A DNA stretch of 64,000 bases from Nevskiaceae bacterium (GCA_008012115.1 SSEB01000003.1:310001-374000), one strand, 5' to 3'. Counted from the first letter of the stretch, positions 52,272 to 60,980 are shown. The notes: generated by a model from the letters alone, not told the origin. A program made the numbers and translations.

Positions 52272-53665
52272 GACGCTGGCTCCCCCTGCTCCTGGCCCTA
52301 TTCGCCTTCGGCGCACAGGCGCAGGAAACGCTATCGCACGGTCGCTTCGGCAAGATCACCGTGTATCAGCCGACCGGCACGCCCAACGGCTTTGTCCTGT
52401 TCCTGTCCGGTGACGGTGGCTGGAACGAGGGCGTGGTCAGCATGGCCAAGTCGCTGGTCGCGCAGGGCGCGCTGGTGGCGGGCATCGACACGCCGGCGCT
52501 GCTCAAGAATTTGGAGAAGGACCCCAACGACTGCGTCTTCCCCGACGGCGATCTGGAAAACCTCAGCCACTTCCTGCAGGCCTACTACAAGCTCAACAGC
52601 TATTACCGGCCGGTGCTGGTCGGCTACTCCTCCGGTGCGACGCTGGCCTACGCCATGCTGGCGCAGGCGCCGGACAACACTTTCGCCGGCGCGCTGGTGC
52701 TGGGTTTCGGCCCGGACCTCGCGTTGAAGAAACCGCTGTGCAAGGGCGATGGCGTGAAGTTCGAGCCGGCGAAAAACGACAAGGGCGAGCTCAAGGGCGT
52801 GAACTTCCTGCCGGTGACGCGCATCAAGGTGCCGTTCATCGCGCTGCAGGGCGAGATCGACCAGGTGGTGACGCCGTCGGCCACGCAGGCCTTTGTCGGG
52901 CAAGTCACCAACGGCGAGGTGGTGATGCTGCCCAAGGTCGGCCACGGCTACAGCGTCGAGAAGAACTGGATGCCGCAGTACCTTGCCGCCTACGGCCGCA
53001 TCGTCGCCGCGCGCAAGGCCGCGGCGCCGCCACCGCCACCGGCCAGCCTCGGCGATCTGCCGGTGATCGAGATTCCGGCGCAGGGCACCGAGAACGACAC
53101 CTTCGCCGTGATTCTCTCCGGCGATGGCGGCTGGGCCGGCCTCGACAAGGAGGTGGCGGCGCAACTCTCGGCCAAGGGCGTGCGCGTGGTGGGCATCGAT
53201 TCGCTGCGCTATTTCTGGAGCCCGCGCACGCCGGATGGCGTGGCCAGCGACGTCGATCGCATCGTCCGCTACTACGCCGCCAACTGGCAGAAGAAGCGCG
53301 CGCTGCTGATCGGCTATTCGCAGGGCGCCGACGTGCTGCCCTTCATCGCCACGCGCCTCAGCCCCGAGGCGCGGCATCTCGTCTCGCTGGCTGCCGGCAT
53401 GGGGCTGAGCGAGCACGCGGCCTTCGAGTTTCATCTGACCAACTGGGTGGCCAACGGCACCGAAGGGCCGGAGACCTTGCCGGAGGTGGCGAAGATCCGC
53501 GGCATTCCGTTCTTATGCATTTACGGTGCCGACGAGAAGGACACCATCTGCCCCAAGCTGGAGCAGACGCCGAGCGCGCGCGTGGTGAAACTGCCGGGCG
53601 GACATCACTTCAACGGCAACTACAGCCTGCTCGCCGACGAAATCCTCAAGGCGATGCCGCTCTGA
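52268..53665 (+). CDS. acvB: AcvB/VirJ-family lysyl-phosphatidylglycerol hydrolase
   Basis: A 465-residue exported protein (signal peptide MRRWLPLLLALFAFGAQA) made of two similar alpha/beta-hydrolase modules. The first has VLFLSGDGGWNEG and VGYSSGATLAYA; the second, after a Pro-rich linker at about 255-265, has VILSGDGGWAGLDKE, LIGYSQGADVLPF and a late His in PGGHHFNGNY. In Agrobacterium and Rhizobium, AcvB encoded with LpiA hydrolyses lysyl-PG in the periplasm. Here the start overlaps the mprF stop, so synthesis and hydrolysis are coupled. Confidence 0.93.
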   Translation: MRRWLPLLLALFAFGAQAQETLSHGRFGKITVYQPTGTPNGFVLFLSGDGGWNEGVVSMAKSLVAQGALVAGIDTPALLKNLEKDPNDCVFPDGDLENLSHFLQAYYKLNSYYRPVLVGYSSGATLAYAMLAQAPDNTFAGALVLGFGPDLALKKPLCKGDGVKFEPAKNDKGELKGVNFLPVTRIKVPFIALQGEIDQVVTPSATQAFVGQVTNGEVVMLPKVGHGYSVEKNWMPQYLAAYGRIVAARKAAAPPPPPASLGDLPVIEIPAQGTENDTFAVILSGDGGWAGLDKEVAAQLSAKGVRVVGIDSLRYFWSPRTPDGVASDVDRIVRYYAANWQKKRALLIGYSQGADVLPFIATRLSPEARHLVSLAAGMGLSEHAAFEFHLTNWVANGTEGPETLPEVAKIRGIPFLCIYGADEKDTICPKLEQTPSARVVKLPGGHHFNGNYSLLADEILKAMPL

Positions 53666-53675
53666 GCCCCGGCGC

Positions 53676-54164
53676 ATGGAGCCGTTGACGATCCTGCTGG
53701 CGCTGCTCGCCGTCGCACTGGTGCTCGGCGGCATCGCCGGCGCGCTGTTTCCGCTGCTGCCGGGGCCACCGCTGGTGTTCGCCGGCCTCTGGCTCGGCGC
53801 CTATGCCGACGGCTATCGGCACGCGGGCTTCAAGACGCTGGTGCTCATCGCCGTCGTTGGCGCGCTCGCCATCCTGCTCGATTTCGTCGCCGGCGCTTTC
53901 GGCGCCAAGCGCGTGGGCGCCAGCCCGCAGGCGGTGACCGGCGCCACGCTCGGCACGTTGGTGGGACTGTTCCTCGGACTGCCCGGCCTGCTGTTCGGCC
54001 CGTTCATCGGCGCGGTGCTGGGCGAGCTGCTGGCCAAGCGCTCGCCGGGACAGGCGGCGGCATCGGGCCTGGGCACCTGGCTCGGCCTGCTGCTCGGCGC
54101 CATCGCCAAGCTGGCGCTGTCGCTGATGATGATCGGCGTATTCGCGCTGGCCTGGCTGGTGTGA
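53676..54164 (+). CDS. DUF456 membrane protein
   Basis: A 162-residue protein with four hydrophobic helices and Gly-rich turns (LLPGPPLVFAGLWLGAYADG, LVGLFLGLPGLLFGPFIGAVLGELL), matching DUF456 (PF04306). No function is established. It begins 10 bp after acvB and is probably the third gene of the mprF-acvB transcript, which hints at a role in envelope lipid handling; that is inference only. Confidence 0.85.
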   Translation: MEPLTILLALLAVALVLGGIAGALFPLLPGPPLVFAGLWLGAYADGYRHAGFKTLVLIAVVGALAILLDFVAGAFGAKRVGASPQAVTGATLGTLVGLFLGLPGLLFGPFIGAVLGELLAKRSPGQAAASGLGTWLGLLLGAIAKLALSLMMIGVFALAWLV

Positions 54165-54178
54165 CGCCCGGCGCAAAT

Positions 54179-54292
54179 CCCGCCCGCCGACGGCGGCGAC
54201 GGCCTGTGGATGGTTGTGATGCATCGATTGCTTTAAAGTCGTTCCCATAAAAAACAACAACCGCCCCGGCATTGCAGACGGGAGCGGATAGC
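54179..54292 (+). repeat. AT-core palindromic element, copy 9 (strongly diverged)
   Basis: Register is exactly that of the family: left end CCCGCCCGCC (7 of 10 to consensus), inner repeat GTTGT at offset 35 (54213) and ACAAC ending at offset 80 (54258), right end AGCGGATAGC (8 of 10), total 114 bp. The core is less AT-rich than in other copies. The paired change GTTAT to GTTGT with ATAAC to ACAAC keeps the inverted repeat. It lies between the DUF456 and amine oxidase genes. Confidence 0.6.
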
Positions 54293-54327
54293 GTCGTGCA
54301 GGCGTGCGTTGGCCAGGGGAGAAGTCC

Positions 54328-55797
54328 ATGCAGAACCGTGATCGTTTCGATCCGCGCCGTCGCGCGCTGCTGCGCCTGCTCGGCGCGGCGGGGACGGCGG
54401 CCTTGCTGCCCGCTTGCGGATCGCGCTCCAGCGCGCCGCGGCGCGTGCTGATCGTCGGCGCCGGCATGGCCGGGCTCACCGCCGCCAATGCGCTGCGCCA
54501 GGCCGGCGTCGACAGCGTGATCATCGAGGCGCGCGACCGCATCGGCGGGCGCCTGTGGACGCGCGACCTCGGCGGCATCCCGGTGGACTTCGGCGGCTCC
54601 TGGATCCACGAGCCGGACGGCAACCCGATGAGCGCCTTTGCCGACCAGGCCGGCGTCGCGCGCACGCCGGTCGATCCAACCAACGATCTCGCCAGCATCG
54701 AAGCCTACGACGAGAACATCGGTCGCTCGCTGCTGCTGCCGGAAACGCTGCAAGCCTTCGGTGCCTACGAGGGCTTCGACCAGACCGACAGCGTCTGGCT
54801 GGACCAGCTAGGCCCGCAGGCTTCGGTCAAGGACGCCATCGAGGCCTACATCGCGGTGGCGGGCGCGGCGATGCTGCCGGATCAGCGCGCGCGGGCGCTG
54901 CATGTGACGCGCTATGTGCACGAGACCTTCGATGCCGCCGACTGGGGCGACCTGTCGCTGGAGTATCTGGTCAATTCGCCGATCGTCACCTACGGTGGCA
55001 GCGCCTTCGGCGATTTCCCGGTCGGCGGCTACACGCGGCTGGTGCAGGCGATGGCCGGGCGCAGCGACGTGCGCCTGAATCACGTCGTGACCCGCATCGA
55101 GCACGGTGGCAGCGGCGTCACCGTGCAGGCGCTGCATGGCACGCAGTCGGTGAGCTTCAGCGGCTCGCATGTCCTGGTCACCGTGCCGCTGGGTGTGCTC
55201 AAGGCCGCCGACATCGCTTTCGATCCGCCGCTGGCGCAGCGCAAGCTCGATGCCATCGGCCGCGTCGGCTTCGGACATTTCGAAAAAGTCGGCCTGCGGT
55301 TCGATGCGCCGTTCTGGGAGAGCGGCACCCCCAGCCGCACGCATCTCTACTTCGTGTCGGGCAACGCCGACGAACCGATGGAATTGCCGCTGTTCCTCGA
55401 TTGCCAGAGAGCGATTGGCCAGCCGGCACTGGTTGGGCTGGTGTCCGGCGCCTACGCGCAGCATTTTGCGACGCTGGGCGCAGACGCGATCCGCACGCGC
55501 GTGCTGGCGATCCTGCGCGAGGTTTACGGCACCGGCGTGCCGGCGCCGACGGCGGTGCTGACCTCCGGCTGGGCCAACGATCCCTTCGCGCGCGGCAGCT
55601 ATTCGTACCTCGCGGTCGGCTCCACGCCGGACGACATGGACGCATTGGCGGAGCCCGCCAGCGAGCGCCTGCTGTTCGCCGGCGAAGCCACCATCAAGCA
55701 GCGCTACGGCTACGCCGACGGCGCGCTGTCCTCAGGTCTGCGCGAGGTGAAGCGCCTGCTCGGCACCGATCAGGTGTCGGTGAAGCCCTACGCTTGA
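54328..55797 (+). CDS. FAD-dependent amine oxidase-like protein
   Basis: A 489-residue flavoprotein of the monoamine/polyamine oxidase family. The N-terminus is an export signal with a twin-arginine-like RRRALLRLLGAAGTAALLPACG, possibly a lipobox. The FAD site is VLIVGAGMAGLTAANALRQAG with the second motif RIGGRLWT. SYSYLAVGSTPDD and LLFAGEATIKQRYGYADGALSSG mark the C-terminal FAD contact. Oxidised amine unknown. ATG 54328 has GGGGAG upstream. Predicted periplasmic or membrane-anchored. It ends before a dispersed hairpin repeat. Confidence 0.9.
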   Translation: MQNRDRFDPRRRALLRLLGAAGTAALLPACGSRSSAPRRVLIVGAGMAGLTAANALRQAGVDSVIIEARDRIGGRLWTRDLGGIPVDFGGSWIHEPDGNPMSAFADQAGVARTPVDPTNDLASIEAYDENIGRSLLLPETLQAFGAYEGFDQTDSVWLDQLGPQASVKDAIEAYIAVAGAAMLPDQRARALHVTRYVHETFDAADWGDLSLEYLVNSPIVTYGGSAFGDFPVGGYTRLVQAMAGRSDVRLNHVVTRIEHGGSGVTVQALHGTQSVSFSGSHVLVTVPLGVLKAADIAFDPPLAQRKLDAIGRVGFGHFEKVGLRFDAPFWESGTPSRTHLYFVSGNADEPMELPLFLDCQRAIGQPALVGLVSGAYAQHFATLGADAIRTRVLAILREVYGTGVPAPTAVLTSGWANDPFARGSYSYLAVGSTPDDMDALAEPASERLLFAGEATIKQRYGYADGALSSGLREVKRLLGTDQVSVKPYA

Positions 55798-55873
55798 GCG
55801 CGCTTCATTTTTCTCTCGCCGTCCTGCCGGGCCTTCCCATGGAACGGGGGCAAGAGATCGAGACGAATCCTCT

Positions 55874-55956
55874 GTCGTCATGCCGGCGCAGGCCGGCATC
55901 CAGGTCCGCGCTACGACACTATGCTACGGCTGGATTCCGACCTGCGCCGGAACGAC
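55874..55956. repeat. Dispersed proteobacterial hairpin repeat (REP-like)
   Basis: Two inverted copies of a roughly 28-bp unit: GTCGTCATGCCGGCGC...CATCCAG at 55874-55903 and its near reverse complement CTGGATTCCGACCTGCGCCGG...AACGAC at 55930-55956. This is a diverged form of the common CTGGATTCCCGC...GGAATGAC repeat of proteobacterial intergenic regions. It lies between two convergent genes and may act as a bidirectional terminator. Confidence 0.75.
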
Positions 55957-55961
55957 ATTTT

Positions 55962-56330
55962 CTAACCGGCGTTGTAGAAGAATTCCTCGCGCACGATCTT
56001 GCCGTGTGCGACGGTGTAGAGCCCGACCTCGTCCAGCATCATGCGCTGGCCGCTGGGCTTGAAGGTCACGTCGTACTGGTAGCCGACGATGAAACGGTCA
56101 CCGTGCGGCCAGGGGCCGGTGACGGACGCCGAATGGATCACGTGGTTGTCGCGCCACCAGGCGCCCTTGGCCTTGATCGCGGCCAGGCCCCTGGATTCGC
56201 GGTTGCCGCCGTTCGGGGCAAACGCCTCGACGCTGACCGCGTCGTCGGCATAGAGCTGCTGGTGCGCCTCCTCGTTCTTGCCCTGCCGGCAGAGCGTCAC
56301 AATCTGGTGAGCCACTTCGAGCGTATTCAT
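55962..56330 (-). CDS. SnoaL-like (NTF2-fold) protein
   Basis: A 122-residue single-domain protein: MNTLEVAHQIVTLCRQGKNEEAHQQLYADDAVSVEAF, then WWRDNHVIHSASVTGPWPHGDRFIVGYQYDV and MMLDEVGLYTVAHGKIVREEFFY. This is the cone-shaped NTF2/SnoaL fold, used by isomerases, hydrolases and binding proteins alike, so no reaction is assigned. No signal peptide. The stop lies 5 bp from the REP-like hairpin. Confidence 0.85.
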   Translation of the reverse strand: MNTLEVAHQIVTLCRQGKNEEAHQQLYADDAVSVEAFAPNGGNRESRGLAAIKAKGAWWRDNHVIHSASVTGPWPHGDRFIVGYQYDVTFKPSGQRMMLDEVGLYTVAHGKIVREEFFYNAG

Positions 56331-56422
56331 CGCGCACTCCGGGTTCGGTCAAAAGCGGATCGCTTCGCGCCGGATGATACGCCGCCGCTTTGGAAGGCGG
56401 ATGACAGCCGCGAAGGCCGGCG

Positions 56423-57136
56423 CTAGTCGGACAGGTAGTAATCCACCGTCGACACCACGCGCACGCGCTTGATATACGGCGTGTTGCTGTCGCGGTCTTC
56501 CACCGTGAACTGGCCCTGGTTGGCGCTCTTGATCTTGCCCAGGCGGCTGTTGGAATCGTTGGCGAACTTCTCCGCCACGTCGCGCGCCTTGCGCGTCGCC
56601 TCCTCGATCATCGCCGGCTTCACATCGTTGAGCTTGGTGAACAGGTACTGCGTCGGCTGCGCCTCGTCACCGCCGAAGGCGATGCCCTTCTTGCCCAGCT
56701 CCGCGAGGTTGTTCTGCGACGAGCGCACCAGGTCGATCTTGCTGGAGTACACCGTGATCGTGCGCCGGCCGGTGTAGCGCATCGCCGCGCGCTCGCCGCT
56801 GCCGTACTGCTGCGCCAGCTTGTCGGTGACCACCGGCGGGGCCAGCGTCAGCTCCGCATCGGCAAAGCCTGCGGACTTGAGCAGCGCCATCACCTGCTCG
56901 GCGTTGCTGTCCAGCGTGGCGTACAGCGCGGTGAGATCGTTGCTGGCCGACGTGAACTGGATCGGCCACACCGCGATATCCGCTGGCACCTCGCGCTCCG
57001 CCAGCCCCTTCACCGACACCGCACGCTCGAACTCGCGGAACTGCACCACGCTGTGGCCGACGAAATAGCCCATGAAGGCGAGGCCGGCACCGATGAGGGC
57101 GCCGTGGATGAAGGAGGTGCGGAGTGTGGTGGGCAT
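56423..57136 (-). CDS. SIMPL-domain (DUF541) protein
   Basis: A 237-residue exported or membrane-anchored protein: N-terminal hydrophobic helix (about 9-28) then the SIMPL domain (ERAVSVKGLAEREVPADIAVWPIQFTS, RRTITVYSSKIDLVRSSQ, EATRKARDVAEKFANDSNSRLGKIKSANQGQFTV). SIMPL proteins are periplasmic and linked to oxidative-stress defence and signalling in a few cases. ATG at 57136. It lies 92 bp downstream of the SnoaL-like gene start region on the same strand. Confidence 0.9.
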   Translation of the reverse strand: MPTTLRTSFIHGALIGAGLAFMGYFVGHSVVQFREFERAVSVKGLAEREVPADIAVWPIQFTSASNDLTALYATLDSNAEQVMALLKSAGFADAELTLAPPVVTDKLAQQYGSGERAAMRYTGRRTITVYSSKIDLVRSSQNNLAELGKKGIAFGGDEAQPTQYLFTKLNDVKPAMIEEATRKARDVAEKFANDSNSRLGKIKSANQGQFTVEDRDSNTPYIKRVRVVSTVDYYLSD

Positions 57137-57290
57137 GAGGTATGGGAGAGAATTGTAGATCTTGGTTTTGGAGTTTTAACGCCTTGTTATGCGTACAAGT
57201 CATCTGTAAGTCGCCGAGGAGCGCCTTATGGAAACATTCTTAGAAAGTGGCCCACTAAGGATTAAACGCCCGATTCGGATGCCGGACAAG

Positions 57291-57404
57291 CCCACCCGCT
57301 GTCGATGATTTCCCTAGGCAATTCGTTATATTTTATTTATCGAATTTAAAATCGATGAATAATTAATAACAAATCCTGACGCGCCACCGGCGAGAGCGGG
57401 TGGC
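57291..57404 (+). repeat. 114-bp AT-core palindromic element, copy 10
   Basis: Left end CCCACCCGCT (57291-57300, nine of ten), core 57325-57370 from GTTATATTTTATTTATCG to ATTAATAAC, right end AGCGGGTGGC (57395-57404), total 114 bp. The left arm has ATTTCCCTAGGCAA. It lies in the 319-bp region between two minus-strand genes (SIMPL start and mltD end); the rest of that region shows nothing else. Confidence 0.95.
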
Positions 57405-57455
57405 GGGTTTTGGAGGGCGAAACGCAGTGTGTTTGCGGCGGAGGCGCCGCGAGGC

Positions 57456-59564
57456 TCAGCTCGACGGCGGAATCTTGAGCTTCATGCCCGGCTGGATGTG
57501 GCTGGACTTGTCGAGGTTGTTGACCTCGCGCAGCGAGGCGACGCTGGTGTTGTAGTGCTTGGCGATGCCGCTGAGCGTCTGGCCCGACTTGACCTTGTGC
57601 ACGCGGTAGGCGTGCGCTGCTTCGAGCGCTTCCGCACGCTTCTGCGCGCGCGTCTGTGCCGGCGTGGATTCGCCGACGGCGACGGTGACCGGGCCGGGCC
57701 GCGGTTCCAGGTGCGGCGGAATCTTCACGATCTGGCCGGGGCGGATGTGGTGTTTCTTGCCCAGGCCGTTGGCGGCCATCAGCGCCGCCTGGCTCACGCC
57801 GTAATGACGCGCGATCTTGGTGATGTTCTCGCCCTTCTGCACGCGGTGCAGCTGATACATGACGCGCTGCGCGTCGAACTTCTCGTTCTCGGACAGCTTG
57901 GAGTACGCCACCTCGAAGGTCTTGGCGCTGCCGGCGGGCACGCGGATCAGGTGACCCGGGGGCACGTAGAGCTTGCCTTCGATGACTTCCGGCCGGTAGG
58001 CGGGATTGAGTTTGCGGAACAACTCGTCGTCCGCGCCGCAGAGGCGGCGCAGGGTTTCGTAGGGCACGTAGTGTTTGGTCTCGACGACGTCGAAGCGCAG
58101 GCCATCGCGCTTTTCCGCCTCGCCCTGGCGGCGCGCGTACTCGCGCTCCACGTCCACGGCGGCGAGAAACTCGGCGTAGTAGTTCTTGGACGCGAAGCCG
58201 AAGCGGCGGCCGTCGTAGCGGTTGATGAGATCGACGATGGTGCTGCCGTTGACCGCCGCCAGTGCGCGCGCGATGCCGCCGCGACCGTGGTTGTAGGCGG
58301 TGATCGCCAGCGGCCAGTCGCCCAGCGCGGTGAAGTCGTCACGCAGGTGGCGCGCGGCAGCGTCGGTGGAGGTCCAGGGATCGCGGCGGTCGTCCACCAC
58401 ATCGTTGAGGCGCATGTAGATGCGCGCCGACGAGGGGATGAACTGCCACAGTCCCGCCGCGCCGGCCTTGGAGTAAGCCTCGACGTTGAAGCTGGATTCC
58501 ACCAGCGGCAGGCGCGTCAGCGTCACCGGCAACTGGTAGTTCTTGAAGGTGGATTCCATCGTCGGCAGGTAGCGGCCCGAGGTCTGCAGCGCCTGCAGCG
58601 TGCGCTCCTTGAGGCCGCGCTGCGCGCGCAGCGTGCCGATGGCGTCGCGGAAACGGTTGTCGCCCGGCACGTCGGCATACAGCTCGAAGATGCGGCGCTG
58701 CTCGGCGTTCATCTGCTCCGGGTTGTGGCGCAACTGGTGCACCTGCTCGAGCACGTCGTCGTAGTGCTCCTTGGCCAGCTTTTCTTCCCTGGCGCGCAGC
58801 TTGGCGAGGTCCGACGGGTTCATGCGCTGGGCGGCGTCGCCGAAGTCCAGCACGGTGAAAACCTTCTGCGGATAATCCATCGAGTGAATCGCCGACTGGT
58901 TGTCGGAGTACTCGCCGAACACCTTGGTCCAGAAACCCACGGCCGGTTTGAGCTGTGCGTAGCGCGGGAAGTAGCGCTCCTCGCGCGCGAGGTTGTCCAC
59001 CTTGGTGGTGGGCAGGCGCAGGCTCTTGCTGGAGGCGTCCGGCTTCACCGACGGGAAGGCGAGCGCGTCGCTGTCGTCCTCGATGTCCGGCACGGTCGGC
59101 GTCACCGAGTTGGAGACCAGCGGCGCGGACACCGGCGCGGCCGGCGCAGGCACAGCGGCCGGTGCGGCCGGCGTCGCGGCGACGGCGGGTGCAGCAGGCG
59201 CGGCCGTCTTTGCCGGCGCGCTGGCTGGCGGCGGGACCGCGGCGGGCTTGCTCGTGGTCGCCGTCAACGGCGCGGGTGCGGGCTGTGCCACCGCGGGCGT
59301 CGTAGCGACGGACTTGGTGGCGGTGGTCGGCGCGGTGGCGGTGGCGGGCGGCGTGGCCGCTGCAGCGGCAGCTTCCGCTGCGGTGACGCTGGGCGCCAGC
59401 TTCAGCGTCGGGGTTGCCGGCGCAGTCGTCGCCGGCACTGGCGTGGCGGCAGGCGTGGATTTGTCGGGAGCGGGGGCGGAGCGGTCGCTCTGCTGCGCGG
59501 CGGCGTCGCAAAGACCGATGCCGAGGACGGCGGAGAGGCTCAGATAAGTGAATCGTTTCAACAT
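57456..59564 (-). CDS. mltD: Membrane-bound lytic transglycosylase D-like protein with LysM repeats
   Basis: A 702-residue exported protein. After a signal peptide (MLKRFTYLSLSAVLGIGLCDA, with a lipobox-like Cys) comes a very Ala/Pro/Thr-rich stretch of about 140 residues. The SLT domain follows around 330-450, with catalytic Glu in LPLVESSFNVEAYSKAGAAGLWQFIPSSA and AITAYNHGRGGI. A divergent LysM (PYETLRRLCGADDELFRKLNP) and two clear LysM repeats (HRVQKGENITKIARHYGVSQ; HKVKSGQTLSGIAKHYNTS) end the protein. It cleaves peptidoglycan glycan strands to 1,6-anhydro products. Start ATG 59564 (TTG 59570 possible). The low-complexity spacer is longer than in E. coli MltD. Confidence 0.93.
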   Translation of the reverse strand: MLKRFTYLSLSAVLGIGLCDAAAQQSDRSAPAPDKSTPAATPVPATTAPATPTLKLAPSVTAAEAAAAAATPPATATAPTTATKSVATTPAVAQPAPAPLTATTSKPAAVPPPASAPAKTAAPAAPAVAATPAAPAAVPAPAAPVSAPLVSNSVTPTVPDIEDDSDALAFPSVKPDASSKSLRLPTTKVDNLAREERYFPRYAQLKPAVGFWTKVFGEYSDNQSAIHSMDYPQKVFTVLDFGDAAQRMNPSDLAKLRAREEKLAKEHYDDVLEQVHQLRHNPEQMNAEQRRIFELYADVPGDNRFRDAIGTLRAQRGLKERTLQALQTSGRYLPTMESTFKNYQLPVTLTRLPLVESSFNVEAYSKAGAAGLWQFIPSSARIYMRLNDVVDDRRDPWTSTDAAARHLRDDFTALGDWPLAITAYNHGRGGIARALAAVNGSTIVDLINRYDGRRFGFASKNYYAEFLAAVDVEREYARRQGEAEKRDGLRFDVVETKHYVPYETLRRLCGADDELFRKLNPAYRPEVIEGKLYVPPGHLIRVPAGSAKTFEVAYSKLSENEKFDAQRVMYQLHRVQKGENITKIARHYGVSQAALMAANGLGKKHHIRPGQIVKIPPHLEPRPGPVTVAVGESTPAQTRAQKRAEALEAAHAYRVHKVKSGQTLSGIAKHYNTSVASLREVNNLDKSSHIQPGMKLKIPPSS

Positions 59565-59728
59565 CGCCAACGTCCGTTTCCTCGAGCCGCGCGGCTGTGA
59601 ATGGCTCTAGCGAGAATGCTATCGCAGCAACGCTGTTATATCAATTGAAACAGGGCCGCGCGCGGCGGACTTTACCTTCGCATAAACTCGCGGCGACGAC
59701 CCTCTCAACCCCCGGAATCCACAGCGAC

Positions 59729-60673
59729 ATGGCCAAACCGTATCCCGTCCAGGACCCTTACCAGACCCATCGCCTGCGGGTGTCCGAACTGCACGAGCTC
59801 TATGTCGAGGAAAGCGGCAACCCGCAGGGCAAGCCGGTGGTGTTCGTGCACGGTGGCCCCGGTGGCGGTACCGAGCCCTGGCAGCGCAGCTTCTTCGATC
59901 CGCAGAAATACCGCATCGTGCTGTTCGACCAGCGCGGCTGCGGCAAGTCCACGCCGCATGCGGAACTGCGCGAGAACACCACCTGGGACCTGGTCGCGGA
60001 CATGGAAAAAATCCGCGAGCTCCTGGGCATCGACTGCTGGGTGGTGTTCGGCGGTTCCTGGGGCTCGACGCTGGCGCTCGCCTATGCCGAAACCCATCCC
60101 GAGCGCACCAAGGCGCTGGTGCTGCGCGGCATCTTCCTGGTGCGGCCTGAGGAAATCCGCTGGTTCTACCAGGAGGGCTGCAACTGGCTGTACCCGGACG
60201 CCTGGGAGCATTACGTCAACGCCATTCCCGAGGCCGAGCGCGGCGATTTCGTGCGGGCCTACTACCAGCGCCTGACCAGCGCCGATCCGGCCGTGCGCAA
60301 GGCCGCCGCCAAGGCCTGGAGCATCTGGGAGGGCTCCACCAGCAAGCTGCTGCCCAGCGACGACATGGTGGCGCGCTACGGCGGCGACGAGTTCGCCGAC
60401 GCTTTCGCGCGCATCGAGTGTCACTACTTCGTCAATGACGGCTTCTTCCGTCCCAATCAGTTGCTGGACGACGTGCACAAGATCCGTCACATCCCCGGCG
60501 TGATCGTGCAGGGACGCTACGACGTGGTGTGCCCGATCAAGTCCGCCTGGGACCTGCACCGCGCCTGGCCCGAGGCCGACCTGCAGATCGTGCCGGACGC
60601 CGGCCATGCCGCCAGCGAGACCGGCATCATGTCGCGGTTGGTGGAGGCCACCGACCGGTTCGCGGCGCTGTAA
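59729..60673 (+). CDS. pip: Prolyl iminopeptidase
   Basis: A 314-residue alpha/beta hydrolase of family S33 that removes N-terminal proline from peptides in the cytosol. It has the HGGPGGG oxyanion motif, DQRGCGKSTPHA, nucleophile GGSWGSTLALAYAETHP (Ser in GxSxG), the Asp in GRYDVVCP and the His in PDAGHAASE. Full length for the family. ATG 59729 is selected because MAKPYPVQDPYQTH aligns with homologues. An AT-rich GTTATATCAATTG at 59635 may belong to its promoter. Confidence 0.95.
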   Translation: MAKPYPVQDPYQTHRLRVSELHELYVEESGNPQGKPVVFVHGGPGGGTEPWQRSFFDPQKYRIVLFDQRGCGKSTPHAELRENTTWDLVADMEKIRELLGIDCWVVFGGSWGSTLALAYAETHPERTKALVLRGIFLVRPEEIRWFYQEGCNWLYPDAWEHYVNAIPEAERGDFVRAYYQRLTSADPAVRKAAAKAWSIWEGSTSKLLPSDDMVARYGGDEFADAFARIECHYFVNDGFFRPNQLLDDVHKIRHIPGVIVQGRYDVVCPIKSAWDLHRAWPEADLQIVPDAGHAASETGIMSRLVEATDRFAAL

Positions 60674-60715
60674 GCCGGGTTGCCGTGCGCGCGGCGGCTC
60701 CGTATCATGCGGGCC

Positions 60716-60925
60716 GTCTTTGGGGAGTAGCCGCCTGCTATTGCCAACGACACGGTGCCCGCGCAGCAGCGGGTGCGGGAGCCGGCAACGGCACACGATC
60801 CGCACCCACTTCGCTACGCCAAGACACCGTGATCGTGTGCCAGCAGGGGACGCATCAACATCCTTGGCCTGTGGCCATGGTGCGTTCAGCGGACCGATAG
60901 GTTCCGCGTGGCGAGACCAGAGCAG
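60716..60925 (+). ncRNA. yybP-ykoY manganese riboswitch
   Basis: The 370-bp region before the exchanger gene has the conserved parts of the yybP-ykoY (Mn2+) aptamer: TTTGGGGAGTAGCC at 60719-60732 (loop L3 and P1), a long variable hairpin region, TCAACAT at 60855-60861 (loop L1) and GGCGAGACC at 60910-60918. CTTTGG (60718-60723) pairs with CCAGAG (60917-60922) to close P1. Downstream, GACCAGAGCAGCAAGC (60915-60930) can pair with 60948-60964 instead, which would open P1. This is a plausible expression platform. Mn2+ binding normally turns expression on. Confidence 0.85.
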
Positions 60926-60936
60926 CAAGCCTGTCC

Positions 60937-60980
60937 GGCCGGACGGGGCTTGATGCTCTTGGTCCATCCGCCGTCCGGCC
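60937..60980 (+). promoter_or_regulatory. Alternative hairpin downstream of the riboswitch
   Basis: GGCCGGACGG (60937-60946) pairs perfectly with CCGTCCGGCC (60971-60980). This stem conflicts with the 60915-60930/60948-60964 pairing, so the leader has two exclusive folds. No U-run follows, so control may act on translation or Rho rather than by an intrinsic terminator. Confidence 0.5.

Noticed and set aside
59635..59687. GTTATA...ATAAAC near the pip gene as another 114-bp element
   Set aside because: The inner spacing is 53 bp instead of 46 and no CACCCGCT/AGCGGGTG arms are at the expected positions.
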